Part shown: in pieces, positions 40,834 to 52,209 of the stretch | Position numbering within the stretch: the stretch's first letter is position 1 | Layout of the letters: the number at the start of each line of letters is the position of its first letter | DNA from: Blattamonas nauphoetae | Taxonomy: Eukaryota; Preaxostyla; Oxymonadida | Direction: 5' to 3' | Length of the DNA stretch: 64,000 nucleotides | NCBI GenBank assembly: GCA_033064195.1 | Contig: JARBJD010000127.1 | Location: forward strand, 1-64,000 | Translations under genes and position numbers: made by a program | Notes under the pieces: model-generated | Database searches by the model: none | Seen by the model: the letters and a program-made list of their open reading frames with translations, nothing else | Told to the model about the DNA's origin: nothing

Positions 40834-43800
40834 ATGATATTTCCCGAATCAAATAAGGCGGACCATCTCACACGAAAAAAAGCCAGCTGGACGAAAGTAC
40901 TTAACTCAATAATTGTTTTGATCAATTCCACACTTGGAGATGGAGTATTCGGCGTTCCTTTAGCTTATGCAAAGGGTGGAATGGTGGGAGCGTTCTTGAT
41001 TCATCTTATGGTGATGATTATGTCTTTTATCTCGTTCTATCAATTGGTTTACATTGCAGACGTTGTGGAAGAATATTCATATGGTGATGTATGCAGTGGT
41101 GCTGCGGGACAAAATTGAATGAGCTTCAATGATCATTTTCTTCATTTCTCTCTCATTTCTCCCTCCATTCTTCAATCTCACTTTATGTTCTTCATCATCT
41201 GTTCCTCATCTATTTATCTCCATAATTCTCCCTCTTTCATCAACCCTCTCTTTCTCTGTTAGCTTGCTGCAGCTATTCTTGGGACAGGCGGGACAATTCT
41301 ATGTCTCATCTCGGAATTCGTATATTGCTTTGGTTCGCTCTGGTCCTACGTCATCCTTCTCTTCAACTTCGCGTACTCCATCCTCGTTGGCTTTGGTATC
41401 CCCGAAACCTCTTTCTTCGTCAAGTCTTACTTCCTCATGCCCGTCATTTCGTTCTTCTTGCTGCAGCCTCTCTCGTGGCTCCCAACGATCAGCTCGATGG
41501 GCTTCACGTCATATGTTGGTATTGGCTGCATGCTTTTTGTCCTCTCCATGGTTGTATTCCGCTTCATCAAGCCGTACGGCGAGTATCCAGAAAAGGAGCC
41601 GATCCAGCTCTTCTCGTGGCACTTCTACATGTTCCAGACATTCTCCACTCTCTGTCTTGCCCTTTCATACCAGCCATCCATCCCAATCACCCAGGGAGAA
41701 CTCAAGCGAGGATCTGTCCGCCACATGTGGTGGATTCTAATCCTGACTGTCGTCGGAGTATGGGTCTTCTATATGATGCTGGGTGCTTTTGGATATGCCT
41801 CATTTACAGGCAAATTCCACGATTTTGAGCATTCGGGGAACATTCTGTCGCTCTACAATGAGAAGGACATCTTGGCGACTGTTGCTCGAATTCTAGCTTT
41901 TGTAACTGTCACATTGTGCTTTCCTGCCAATGCATTGCCTGCTCGAACGACTACGGTCCATTTATTGAAGCTGATTGGGAAGGGCTTTCGAAGACGAAAA
42001 ATCAAGAAAAAGCACGAGTATGCAATGCCGTCCCCTCTCCTCTCCTTTTTAACCTTCTTCTCTTATCTTTCTTTCATGAATTCTCTACTTTTCCCGCTCA
42101 GTATCCGCCTTCCACTCACCGACCCCACCCTCACTCACACCCCCAACTTTTCTCCCGAATCCATTTCATTACTAACTGCCTCCCCCAACTCAGAAGACAC
42201 TTTGCCCAACACCGCCGAATATAACACTCTCACTATTTCAGAAGGTCTTCCTGGCGGAGCCAGCGAACACGGAAGGCGGGCGCTTCTTCGAGGATTCCAA
42301 ACAAGCTATGGGGACACATTATCAGACAGGGGCGGATTAAGAGAGCGCGATACGATTGGGGAGGACACTATTCAAAGTTATGACAGCGTGGGAAGCATGC
42401 TAGCCAATGTCCAGTCATATGGCGGGCTCAGCGAAGGTGTGAACGATCATATGCTTTCTTTTTCCCCATAAACCTATTTTTCTTTCATGATTCATAATTT
42501 TCTCGCCTTTTACTTGTCTTTTTCCTTATCTGCCCCAGTTCCGTCAACATTGAATCACAAAAACGGATTTAAAGTTCCAACAGTCAACGCTCCTCCCTCT
42601 CGCCGTTTGAGAAGATGGAAGAGGAAAGAAAGGAGGGAAGAGAAGAAGCAGGACTTGCAATCATTATTTGTGTCTCCTGACGAAGAGACAGTGAAGAAGG
42701 AGAAAAAGACGAAGGAAGAGAAGACACGGAAGGAGAAGGACGATCCAGCTCCACCCAAAGAGGAAGGCACACCTCACCGAGACTCACCTGCAGAGCCTCC
42801 AGCTCAACAATCAGAACCAGCCATCTCCCAACAACAGGAACAAAACCAAAGTTCAGAACAAACGACGAAGCAGGAGAGCACAGATGGAGAAGAGGAGAGA
42901 CAGGAAGCTGTGCAAGCAGAACCCGCAGTGGTTCCTGCTGAGAACTGGACGGTACTTGGAAAAGATGAGAAAGCTTCTGCTTTCGCTGAGATGCGAAGAC
43001 AAGCACAGGAAGAAGAGAAGGCAAGAAAAGCAGATGAAGATCCTGACGAGCGAGAAGCGGCGAAGGAGGAAGAGCGAGAGGAAAGTGAGGAAGAGCGGGA
43101 CAGGAGGAATCTGAAGAAGCAGGACGAGGTGAAAATGATTCGTCCACAGCCCAAACAAGCCGCTGCAGCGTTTCCTGACACTCCAGCCGACTTGGAAATG
43201 GGAGTGAAGAAGGAGGTCTGACAAGAACCCTTTTTTGTTTCTTCCATCCACTCCTTCCGCGTCGTCCTCTTCGCTTTCCTTCCTCATCACTCTCTTCACT
43301 CTCCCCTCACCTCTCTCCCCCTCTCCTCTCTTCAGTACAATTTCATGCAATCGTCGACCGGAGAGATCTTCAACGAGGACCTTCCGGTTGAGAAGTGCCG
43401 CATTTGCAAGTCGAAGGGCCTCCGCGGGGTCCTCCTCGGCTCGCTCCTGACTCTCTTCGCGTGCGTGCTGGGTCTGCTGATGAGCAAGGTGTGGTCTTTC
43501 CTCACTGATCACTGCCCAACCTCTGTGTTCTCTCTCTTTCAGGTCAATTTTGTGTTTGATGTGATTGGTTCGACTGCGGGCGTTGCTGTTGGCTTCCTCA
43601 TTCCCGGCATCCTCTTCCTTCGCGTCCTCAAAAACCCACGGTTTGTCTCCTCTTCATCTCTGTCATTCACATCCCCATTCCTTCCTCGCCTTTCCTCCTC
43701 CACTCTCCAACCACCCCTCATCCTCTCCATCCTCGCAGAAAGTACGCCAAGACACCCGAGCACTGCTACGACAGGCAGACAGGCGAGTACGACGACGACC

Positions 43801-44106
43801 TCGCAACGAAGGGGATGACGCCGAGGCAGGAAAGACGGTACTACAAAGTGTGCAGACAACTTCAGCTGGAATTCTCTTCTTCTTGTTTATTCGTTTTCGA
43901 TTGTCCATTCTCGTCCATCGCTCTCTCATCGATTTGTTATCTCTCTCCGATCTGTCTGTCGCCAGAAACTGACTCCTCGTCCTGGGGTGTCGTGCATGTG
44001 TGTTGTCTCGTGGGTGAACCTCATCGTGGCTTCGCTGATGGGCCTTGTCTCGCTCGCCATGGCAATCATTTACGACACGTCTCTGCGCCATCTCATGCCA
44101 GATTGA
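40834..44106 (+). CDS. AAAP/SLC38-type amino-acid transporter with large charged loop, eight exons
   Basis: Exons 40834-41088, 41263-42017, 42102-42436, 42539-43215, 43336-43488, 43543-43640, 43739-43847 and 43966-44106. Introns of 54-174 nt begin GTATGC, GTGTG, GTCTG or GTTTG and end AG; phases agree, giving 840 residues. Helix 1 has the family motif (LINSTLGDGVFGVPLAYAKGG). Exon 2 supplies most remaining helices (FVYCFGSLWSYVILLFNF, WWILILTVVGVWVFYMMLGAFGYASF, ATVARILAFVTVTLCFPAN). A polar loop of about 340 residues, very rich in Glu/Lys (KKEKKTKEEKTRKEK), is inserted before the last helices (VFDVIGSTAGVAVGFLIPG and a C-terminal one). Family members move neutral amino acids with Na+ or H+; the loop should face the cytosol and is not normal for the family. 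Confidence 0.85.
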
Positions 44107-44617
44107 GCACTTTCCTCGCTTTGTTTGTTCTGCCTCCATTTCGTGAGATTCCTGTGAAGATGCTCTGTTTCAAGAATGGGTTAAGAAGCGGTTATGCCCC
44201 GATTGGTTTGGCGAGAAAAAAGTCAATAACTCAACTCAGAATGTCATTGAAATGAAGAGTGCATCAAGGAACAGACCTGCGGGAAAAGCAGGCTGAAACG
44301 GAAGAAGATGAAGATGAGGTGGCCAGTCTGGTCCTCAGGAAATCCAAAGAGAAGAAATGAGAGAATAGTGAGGGAAAAAGTTTGCTCAAGTGAGACGAAC
44401 CATTCATAAGATGAACAGAAGACAGAAATGGATTGATTTATATCTCGAGAGGAATCAAGATTGAGTGAGGTGATGAATGTAGAGTAAAGTTCTTGGCGAG
44501 AGACGAAGAGAAAGAATGGAGTAAAAAAGGAAGGAAGGGTGAGATACGATGAATGAAGAAATAAGTGTGGAATGACAGAAGAGAAAGAATGTGATGGATG
44601 TAATGATATGTTAACAT
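44107..44617. other. Intergenic between convergent genes
   Basis: 511 bp between the transporter and the pseudokinase 3' ends. No supported gene or repeat. Confidence 0.5.
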
Positions 44618-47600
44618 TCAAAAGAGAGCAGGATCGGCTTTCGGCTCTTCTGCATTTGATTTCTTCATTTCGCTCAGAGTGGACACAACGGATGAAGGAG
44701 AAGGACGCTGACTCGGATCAACTGACAAACACGAAGTGATCAGATTTCGCATTTCCTCTCCCATCACACCTTCCATCTTCGGAAGAATCCCAATCTCAAG
44801 ATTCCGATGCGCATTCACAGCATCGTTCTCCCCGAAGGGCACACAACCAGTCTCTATTTCGAACAAGACGAGGCCAAGCCTAAAAACTGCCGCGTGGCGT
44901 GTGTCGAATGGTTGATCAGGTTTCCCTTCTTCGGGAGCTTGCCATCGCTTCCCATCATCAACAGAGCGAGGAATTCGGGTCAGATGCGATTCGTCAGCGA
45001 AACCAGACATTGTAGGAACAATCGATGGTTCGGGCTGGGGCATGTATACATTGTGAGGGTCGAATGGCACAATCGAATTCTCGAATGGCTGCGGCTGCTC
45101 TTTCACAGCGTCCACCGAACTGTTCGTCATTCGAAGCAACATCGTCCCATCCGAACCAACACACACCAGATGCGATGTCAGTGTCGACAGCAGAGAGCAG
45201 CCAGCGAATGCCTTCGAAACGTACTCCACTCCTTTCGACAGTTGAATCTCGGCCGTTCGTCGATCCACAAGTGGTGTTCTCTGTTCATGAAGAATATTGA
45301 AGAGTGTAGGTTTCTTCTCCACAAACACTGTGTTGAACGGCTCAGCACACACCAGACACAACTCCATTTCGGGCTTGTCATTCGTGGTTCCATTAGAGAA
45401 TCCAGCGTCCATCGTTGAGAAGGGTTGGGATGCAGAAGGATGAGATTTGTGCTCCGCCGATGCAGCAACGACAAGCTGTTGCTCATTCTCAACATTTAGT
45501 TCAGGTTTCTCGTTCATGTCATCAAGTTCCTGTACTTGAGTCTCGTCTTTCTGTGTCTTGAGGTTTCGTCTTCTCCGAATACAAACAACCACAATGAAGA
45601 TGACAAGAAGGAGAGCGAACGCAAGTCCAGCCACAAGTGGGATCCACCATTTCATGTTGTCTTTCATCGCTTGTGAGATTCGCTCCGACGACGATGCTTG
45701 AATCAGAAACGAGTCTGTCGTCTGGTTCTTCCCAAACACCAGTCGACCTTTCCACTCCAATTTCGATGACAGACTCGACAGATCACTCTCAGAAACAATC
45801 ATCCTCACTTCCGATTCCACAAATGACGATGTGCATTCCAACGTGAGAGCAATCTGAGTCGAGTTTCCCTCTTTTCCATCTTTCAAAATCTCAAACACTT
45901 CTAGCCACAGACCACACGGAATCAACGTCGTACCAACAATCCAAATCTCAAATCCCTTCGATTTCTTGTCAGACACTGCTTTCGACTGAGATGAAAGAGA
46001 TGGAACGAACAATGCTGATTCTTGAGGCAGACCATTTCCAGTCTGTGAACAGTCGTCCAACCAGAACCAGCCAGAAGATCCTTCAAATCCATCACCTCCA
46101 GTCAAAGTCCCAACATCCACCTCTCCACCTTCCGAACAGACAACATTTCGACGAAGGGAAGGGAAATCTTGGTGGTTGGGTGAATTGTCGTGAAACGAAC
46201 ATGATTCGATTGACAGATGTCCATGCGAGATTTGAATCGCTCCTTGCGACAGACGAGTCAGTTTCGAGTTCGAAATCTCAGTCGAACAGTTCACAAGTTC
46301 GATCGCGGCGTGATCCCATCCACATTCGAACGCATCGTCATTGCCAACTGTTGGTGATTGAGAAACAGAGAGTTGGATGTTGTCCAGTTCAACAGTCGAA
46401 TCCACACACAGAAGAAGACAGAATGTGGGCGAGGTGCACTCAATCAAAACATGAAGATTCAACAAGTCGAAGAACGCTGACGACACAGAAATCAATCCTT
46501 CTCCACTCACACTTGCTGCATCAGATGGAACACGAAATGTCGATTTCACTGATGTCCCATTCGACACCATCACATGACTTCCCTTCGGAACTGACAGCGA
46601 CGACGACAGAGACGCGGAGTCGATGATCCGAAGAGACGATCGGGTGTGCTTCCCTTTTCGAACAATCAACCACCCAACATCCAGCGACGAGCAAGGATTC
46701 GTTGCAAGACCACAAAACAACGATGAGTCAGACGACGACGAATCCACAGTCAGGATCACTTCAAGTGGTCGAGAGAGAGCAGGAAGGACGAATGGTTTAG
46801 ACATCACAACAACATCCAGACCAGAAACAGACTCAATCGAAGTGATTCGATATTCTTCGTCGAATTCAACTGAATCAATCCATCCAATTCCCATCACTGA
46901 TGTCTTTCCCGACGATGGTGTCGAGAATCGGATTGGGATGGTGCAGGGAGGAGTGAGGGAAACAACGAAGTCTTCATCGTGAACAAAGTTGGAGCCAGTC
47001 ACTGTCAACACGCAGGACGTCGAGAGAGAGTTGTGAAAAGTCAGTTCCGCTGATGAGAGGACCGAAGGAGATGGAACTGTGAAGTGTGTGTGAGTGTTCA
47101 CCACAATCTCCGATTCATCCACTTCGACTTTCGTGATCGTGTATGTCGATCCAAATTGAATCGCCGAGCCAGCCACTCCACCGATCGCACAAGAAAACAC
47201 GAGTGGAGAGTTCAGTTCGAAAGAGTGGGACAAATTCTGTGTCGATCCGAGAGAATCAATAAATGACATCGTGTATACTCCAGTGTGAAGTGCCCTTCCC
47301 ACAAGCTGGATCGACAGAATTAGATCTCGACTGTTCAGAGATGGCAATGCACGTTCGATTCGGGGTGGTTCAATGGGGACATCAAACGAGTGAGATTCGG
47401 TGTCGAAGAGAAGTGATGTGCTTCCTCGCTCGAACGAGAAAACAGTGTATGTCAGACCAAACTCGAGCTGTTCTCCTCGTTTTGATCCTTCTTCGATTGG
47501 ATACAGACAACGATCAAAGGACGCGATTGAGCCATCGTTCTCAGTTGTGACGGTGAGAGTTTTCGTGTGACTGGGAATTGATGAAATCGCGGTGGATTGG

Positions 47601-50600
47601 ACCGTGATGGTGTAATGAGTGTTAGCAAGAAGAGCGTTGGAAGCGAAAGAGAGCGACACTTTCGATTGTTGAGAATCAGAGAAGGAGAATGCACAGGAAG
47701 CAGACACAAGTCGCTCCGGTTCGGCCGGCGTGGAGAAGACACATGTCGACTTCTCAATCAGCACAGATGATGAACCTCCAGTTATCTTCATCTCTTCAAC
47801 AGAGTACGTGTATCCGTACTTCAGCTCAGAGACAGGATAAAGCGACACTGGGAGTGTGTTTGATGTTGCTGACGACGGCGTTATTTTCAGCGTTGTTGTG
47901 TGCTCCGCATTCGATCCTGATGTCTCTGTGGGTGTTCCAACAACCACAATCGAGTATTCTGAGCCGATCGACAGCGAACGAGACGTCAGTGTCAGTGTCG
48001 TTCCATTTGATCCAACATTCACTTTCGATGACGTTGAAACAAGACGAGCCGGCTCGGCCATGATTTCGATTTCTTCCTGAGCGTCTCGAAGCAGTTCCAC
48101 TGTTTCTGATCCCTTCCTGAACGAACTCACTGTGTACGTCGTACCATACAACAGTTCAGCTTCTGACGAAGGATAGAGAACAGCTGATCCCTCCCATTCT
48201 CCACTCGACTTGTACGTCATCTCAATCGTGTGATTCACTGTGTCCGATGCACGAAGCACAACTTTGTATGTCGCCTCTTCATCCAACACTCGACCTGTCA
48301 TCACAAATCCAATCGTCTTCTTCTCGTCGTCGTATTCTCCCTTGGTGAACGTAACAAGACGCGTTGGTTCTGTCGGTGTGGAGAAGACACAGGTCAATCC
48401 CTCAATCAGCACAGGCGACATTTCACTCGATTTGTTCATCTCTTTAACAGAATATGTGTATCCATACTTCAGCTCAGAGTCGGGATAAAGTGACACTAAG
48501 TGTGTGGTCAGTGTCGCTGATGTCGCTGTCACAGTCAGTGTCGTTGTGTGCTCCGAATTCGATCCTGATGTCTCTGTGGGTGTTCCAACAACCACAATCG
48601 AGTATTCTGAGCCGATCGACAGCGAACGAGACGTCAGTGTCAGTGTCGTTCCATTTTCACCAACATTCACTTTCGATGACGTTGAAACAAGACGAGCTGG
48701 CTCGTCCATGATTTCAATTTCTTCTAGAGCGTCTCGAAGCAGTTCAGCCGAATCTGTTCCTTTCCTGAACGAACGCACTGTGTATGTCGTACCATACAAC
48801 AGTTCAGCTTCTGACGAAGGATAGAGAACTGCCGATCCTTCCCATTCTCCACTCGACTTGTTGTACGTCATCTCAATCGTGTGATTCACGCTGGCTGATG
48901 CACTCACCTCAACTTTGTATGTCGCCTCTTCATCCAACACTCGACCTGTCATCACAAATTCAATCCTCTTCTTCTCGTCGTCGTATAGTCCCTCAGCGAA
49001 CTTCACCAGACGCGTCGGTTCTGTCGGCGTGGAGAAGACACATGTCGACTTCTCAAACAGCACAGTTGACGAACCTCCAGTTATCTTCATCTCTTCAACA
49101 GAGTACGTGTATCCATACAGAAGATCACCAGGGAATGGATAAAGCGGCACTGACAATGTGTTCGAATCTGCAAATGACGGTGTTATTTTCAGCGTATTCG
49201 AGTGTTTATCATTCGATCCTGACGGCACCGTCGGCGTTCCAACAACCAGAATCGAGTATTCCGAGCCTGCTTCCAGAAGATGAGATTGTAGCGTCAGCGT
49301 CATTCTTTTCTGGTCAGTGTCGATTGTCGATTGAACAGATAACAGGCGAGATGGTTCTGCTTCAATGATGAATGATAAGCCAGACCAGAACAAAACGGGA
49401 TCACTTCCCTGAAATGCAGAGACAAGAGTGTATTTCGTGTTGTACTTGAGATTCACGTTGGATGGAGTGAGTGCATCAAACAGGATTCCGTCCAATGTCC
49501 CAACTGACTCTGTGAACGTCACTGTCGCAACAAAGTTCCCTGCTGTTCCATTCCCCGAGAAGGTCAACGTGATCGAGCCCTCGAGTTCATTTCCACGGAT
49601 CTCAAGTCTTGCTGTCTTCATCATTCCATCGTAAGTCGGGGCGAGAATCGTTTGAACTGTGGGGATCTTGATCAGATATCCTGGAATCGACGCTTCAATC
49701 ACTCTGTAGTCATCGAGAGGGCATTGCATCAGACCAGACTCACCAGTGTTCACAACGCATTCGGCAACGTTCGAAGAGGACAGTGTGAACATCAGAGTCC
49801 GCCCAATCAGCGGCGCCTGTCCCACCTCGGGCTCGCGCGATCCGCCTGTGTTGTCCACGAGGAGGAGCAACTTCCCTGACACTGGCGAGTCCAATCGCAC
49901 AGAAAGAGTGGCAGACCCTTCGGCAACAGACGATGCGTCAAAAACATGAAGAGTTCTTGTGTTCGTCGGTGTCGGAAGGAATGTCGTCTGTTGAAATGTC
50001 GTCGGATGGAACCTCTTCTCCGCGGGAGTTGCGGTCGAGAAGCAGTTGGACATTGTCTGTGCTGTGAGTGATGGGATGGACGCGTTGAAGTAGATATCGT
50101 GTCCATTCTCGCTTACTGCGAAATTGTCACGGAAGAAGAGTGAGTTCAATTTGAATGTTGGATAGGTGGAAAAGTGTATTGCTCCTCCTCCGTGCATTAT
50201 ATTGGACGAGGAAATGTTCGATCTGCATTCCTTGAAGAGGCAGTTGGAGATGGAAGTCGTTGTGGAGCGAGAACTGGTGGCGTCCAAAAAAATGGCTCCT
50301 CCACGGAGATTGGCCGATGAACGAAGGAAGACTGAATCGCTGAGAGAAAACAACTCTGGGCAGGTGAGATGGAAGGTTCCACCAGATCCCCCGAACGCTT
50401 TCCCATCCACAAACGACGATGATGTCACGACGAGTGTGACAGGATGGTGACTCGAACTTGAGAGAATGACAGCACTTCCTGCTCCAGTCTTAGCTTCACA
50501 CGAGTCAAAAGAACATTGTGTCAAGAAGAGAGTGAGTGAGGACAGAATGCTGATTACTCCACTGGTGGTGGATGTGCAGCCTTTGAACGTGCACAGTTGG

Positions 50601-51613
50601 AAGGTGTGAGTGTTTGCGGAGATCTCTTGGAGTGTGGTGAAATGCTTGCTGATGCGTGTTGAGTCATCGATGGTGCATGACGTGAAGGATGTGTTTGATG
50701 CGAGGAGGTTTCCCCCTTCGTTGAAGTCCCGACACGTAGTGCCAGACAGAAAGTTCGAAGAGTTCATCACTCGACACCCAATCAGCAATTGCGAAGAAAG
50801 AGAGACAACAGATTGATCACACTGGCGAAGCGATGGAGAATGCGTCACATTCCACAAACGAGCTGAGGAGAGTGCTGTCGAGACCAGACAAATAGGCGAG
50901 TCAGTCTGAGACGGTGAAGAGCTGACCAATGGGCCACTTTCAGAAACGAGGCAGGTGTCGTCAATCGAGAGGCCCGAACAGCTTAGCGAGACATCCATCC
51001 TCAAACGAGAACAGGGCGGAGCAATGGGGGCGGAATGGGGCGAGGAGGAAAGCGAGGCCAAGGGAAGGAGCGTCCATTTATCGGACGATGTGTGAGAAAC
51101 ATCAAAAAAGGAGAGTGAACTCCCTTCCTCACGAGAACAGCACATCACCACAAATGGGGAACATTCCCAATTGGAGACGATCGCACTTGACCCAATCGAC
51201 AAAGAAGAACACCAAATCTTCGCGATCGATGTTCCAGCCCATCCACTGTCAAGCGACACCGATGACATCCCGATTGTCGAATTGGAGATCACAAACATGA
51301 ACTTGGAGGTGTCGTCCATATCATTTGCAGCGGCATCATGGTTTTGAGATTCGGTGTTTTGTTCGGGCCAGATCGACCATGTATGACTCATTCTTGCTCC
51401 TTCCCCAATCACGTCCATTGTGGTGGATGACAACAGGCATTGTTGGGAGTGATAATGATTTCCGGCAAGTCGGATTTCTTGGACGGCAGCACCAGATTTT
51501 GAGTTTCGTGGACATGATTGTTCGGACAAAATAGAAGAAAGTGGCTGCGATATGAGATCATTGCTTGTCGAATGTGATGACAAGAGCAGCAATGGGAAGA
51601 GAATCAACGACAT
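44618..51613 (-). CDS. Receptor-like pseudokinase with beta-helix and repeat ectodomain, 2331 aa
   Basis: One intronless frame of 6996 nt. Residues 1-20 look like a signal peptide (LILFPLLLLSSHS). Residues about 250-550 are a right-handed beta-helix (pectin-lyase fold) with repeated N/C turns and GGAIFL, GGGAIHF steps. Residues about 690-1600 are Ig-like modules; a 216/217-aa pair (EPxRLVSTSS... and EPTRLV.F..G.YDDEKK...) is tandemly duplicated. More Cys/Ser-rich beta sequence follows. A single membrane helix (about 1988-2012, WWIPLVAGLAFALLLVIFIVVVC) ends in RRRR. Residues about 2080-2320 are a kinase C-lobe-like domain: RWQAPEE for APE, LGLVLFEIETGCVPFG, and DPSQRPS. The VAIK Lys, HRD and DFG motifs are not recognisable, so it should be catalytically dead. 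It probably senses something outside the cell. Confidence 0.85.
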   Translation of the reverse strand: MSLILFPLLLLSSHSTSNDLISQPLSSILSEQSCPRNSKSGAAVQEIRLAGNHYHSQQCLLSSTTMDVIGEGARMSHTWSIWPEQNTESQNHDAAANDMDDTSKFMFVISNSTIGMSSVSLDSGWAGTSIAKIWCSSLSIGSSAIVSNWECSPFVVMCCSREEGSSLSFFDVSHTSSDKWTLLPLASLSSSPHSAPIAPPCSRLRMDVSLSCSGLSIDDTCLVSESGPLVSSSPSQTDSPICLVSTALSSARLWNVTHSPSLRQCDQSVVSLSSQLLIGCRVMNSSNFLSGTTCRDFNEGGNLLASNTSFTSCTIDDSTRISKHFTTLQEISANTHTFQLCTFKGCTSTTSGVISILSSLTLFLTQCSFDSCEAKTGAGSAVILSSSSHHPVTLVVTSSSFVDGKAFGGSGGTFHLTCPELFSLSDSVFLRSSANLRGGAIFLDATSSRSTTTSISNCLFKECRSNISSSNIMHGGGAIHFSTYPTFKLNSLFFRDNFAVSENGHDIYFNASIPSLTAQTMSNCFSTATPAEKRFHPTTFQQTTFLPTPTNTRTLHVFDASSVAEGSATLSVRLDSPVSGKLLLLVDNTGGSREPEVGQAPLIGRTLMFTLSSSNVAECVVNTGESGLMQCPLDDYRVIEASIPGYLIKIPTVQTILAPTYDGMMKTARLEIRGNELEGSITLTFSGNGTAGNFVATVTFTESVGTLDGILFDALTPSNVNLKYNTKYTLVSAFQGSDPVLFWSGLSFIIEAEPSRLLSVQSTIDTDQKRMTLTLQSHLLEAGSEYSILVVGTPTVPSGSNDKHSNTLKITPSFADSNTLSVPLYPFPGDLLYGYTYSVEEMKITGGSSTVLFEKSTCVFSTPTEPTRLVKFAEGLYDDEKKRIEFVMTGRVLDEEATYKVEVSASASVNHTIEMTYNKSSGEWEGSAVLYPSSEAELLYGTTYTVRSFRKGTDSAELLRDALEEIEIMDEPARLVSTSSKVNVGENGTTLTLTSRSLSIGSEYSIVVVGTPTETSGSNSEHTTTLTVTATSATLTTHLVSLYPDSELKYGYTYSVKEMNKSSEMSPVLIEGLTCVFSTPTEPTRLVTFTKGEYDDEKKTIGFVMTGRVLDEEATYKVVLRASDTVNHTIEMTYKSSGEWEGSAVLYPSSEAELLYGTTYTVSSFRKGSETVELLRDAQEEIEIMAEPARLVSTSSKVNVGSNGTTLTLTSRSLSIGSEYSIVVVGTPTETSGSNAEHTTTLKITPSSATSNTLPVSLYPVSELKYGYTYSVEEMKITGGSSSVLIEKSTCVFSTPAEPERLVSASCAFSFSDSQQSKVSLSFASNALLANTHYTITVQSTAISSIPSHTKTLTVTTENDGSIASFDRCLYPIEEGSKRGEQLEFGLTYTVFSFERGSTSLLFDTESHSFDVPIEPPRIERALPSLNSRDLILSIQLVGRALHTGVYTMSFIDSLGSTQNLSHSFELNSPLVFSCAIGGVAGSAIQFGSTYTITKVEVDESEIVVNTHTHFTVPSPSVLSSAELTFHNSLSTSCVLTVTGSNFVHDEDFVVSLTPPCTIPIRFSTPSSGKTSVMGIGWIDSVEFDEEYRITSIESVSGLDVVVMSKPFVLPALSRPLEVILTVDSSSSDSSLFCGLATNPCSSLDVGWLIVRKGKHTRSSLRIIDSASLSSSLSVPKGSHVMVSNGTSVKSTFRVPSDAASVSGEGLISVSSAFFDLLNLHVLIECTSPTFCLLLCVDSTVELDNIQLSVSQSPTVGNDDAFECGWDHAAIELVNCSTEISNSKLTRLSQGAIQISHGHLSIESCSFHDNSPNHQDFPSLRRNVVCSEGGEVDVGTLTGGDGFEGSSGWFWLDDCSQTGNGLPQESALFVPSLSSQSKAVSDKKSKGFEIWIVGTTLIPCGLWLEVFEILKDGKEGNSTQIALTLECTSSFVESEVRMIVSESDLSSLSSKLEWKGRLVFGKNQTTDSFLIQASSSERISQAMKDNMKWWIPLVAGLAFALLLVIFIVVVCIRRRRNLKTQKDETQVQELDDMNEKPELNVENEQQLVVAASAEHKSHPSASQPFSTMDAGFSNGTTNDKPEMELCLVCAEPFNTVFVEKKPTLFNILHEQRTPLVDRRTAEIQLSKGVEYVSKAFAGCSLLSTLTSHLVCVGSDGTMLLRMTNSSVDAVKEQPQPFENSIVPFDPHNVYMPQPEPSIVPTMSGFADESHLTRIPRSVDDGKRWQAPEEGKPDQPFDTRHAAVFRLGLVLFEIETGCVPFGENDAVNAHRNLEIGILPKMEGVMGEEMRNLITSCLSVDPSQRPSPSSVVSTLSEMKKSNAEEPKADPALF

Positions 51614-52209
51614 TCTTAGGATCTAATAGATTGGAAACGATGACGAAAAGAACGGGCAGCATACAGAGATTACAGGTGAGAGATGAATGCGAAAGACGAG
51701 TAATGAAGTGAAGTTAGATTGTCTGAAGTGGTGAGAATCCGATTGATTGGATGGACAGATTCCTGCGAGGAGTGAAATTTTAATTATGGTTTGATCCTTA
51801 TCAATTCGCCAATTAGTCTTCAATTGTTTGTCAACGAGATCATTCTGGTTTTCCTTAACTTTCTGAATATGAATCCTCAAAACCTGTCAGCATTGAATGG
51901 CATCACCTTTCTGAAATGATTTGCATGTGTCATCAACTTTTGACTGGTGCCCGCCTCGATCCCCACCACTCGCAGTTCGAAGCCATCGTCCCACCCTTCT
52001 TCTCTCAAAAGCACTTCTCGTCTCTTCAGTCGCTCGGGTTTGTCTTGTCTCCACTCACTGATTCTGTCCAGCATGCTGTGGAAGACAATCTCAAATTGAG
52101 CTTCGTTCTCCATCTCGACCATCGTTCGCATTTCCCAATTCACAAATGCTAACACAATGTCGGTGTCGTGTTCGTCGGATCGAAGTTCCATATTTTTGAT
52201 GTGATGGTG

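Noticed and set aside
42018-42193. Intron end at 42193 in the AAAP gene
   Set aside because: That acceptor puts the following exon out of frame with an early stop; the acceptor at 42101 (84-nt intron) keeps frame.
42487-43221. Separate Glu/Lys-rich gene
   Set aside because: Its frame is joined in correct phase to the AAAP transporter by introns 42437-42538 and 43216-43335, so it is a loop of that protein.
47689-48824. Plus-strand ORFs with repeated SQSVSLCAP / ILMSLWVFQQPQSS segments
   Set aside because: Antisense of the duplicated ectodomain modules of the pseudokinase; their repeats only mirror the coding strand.
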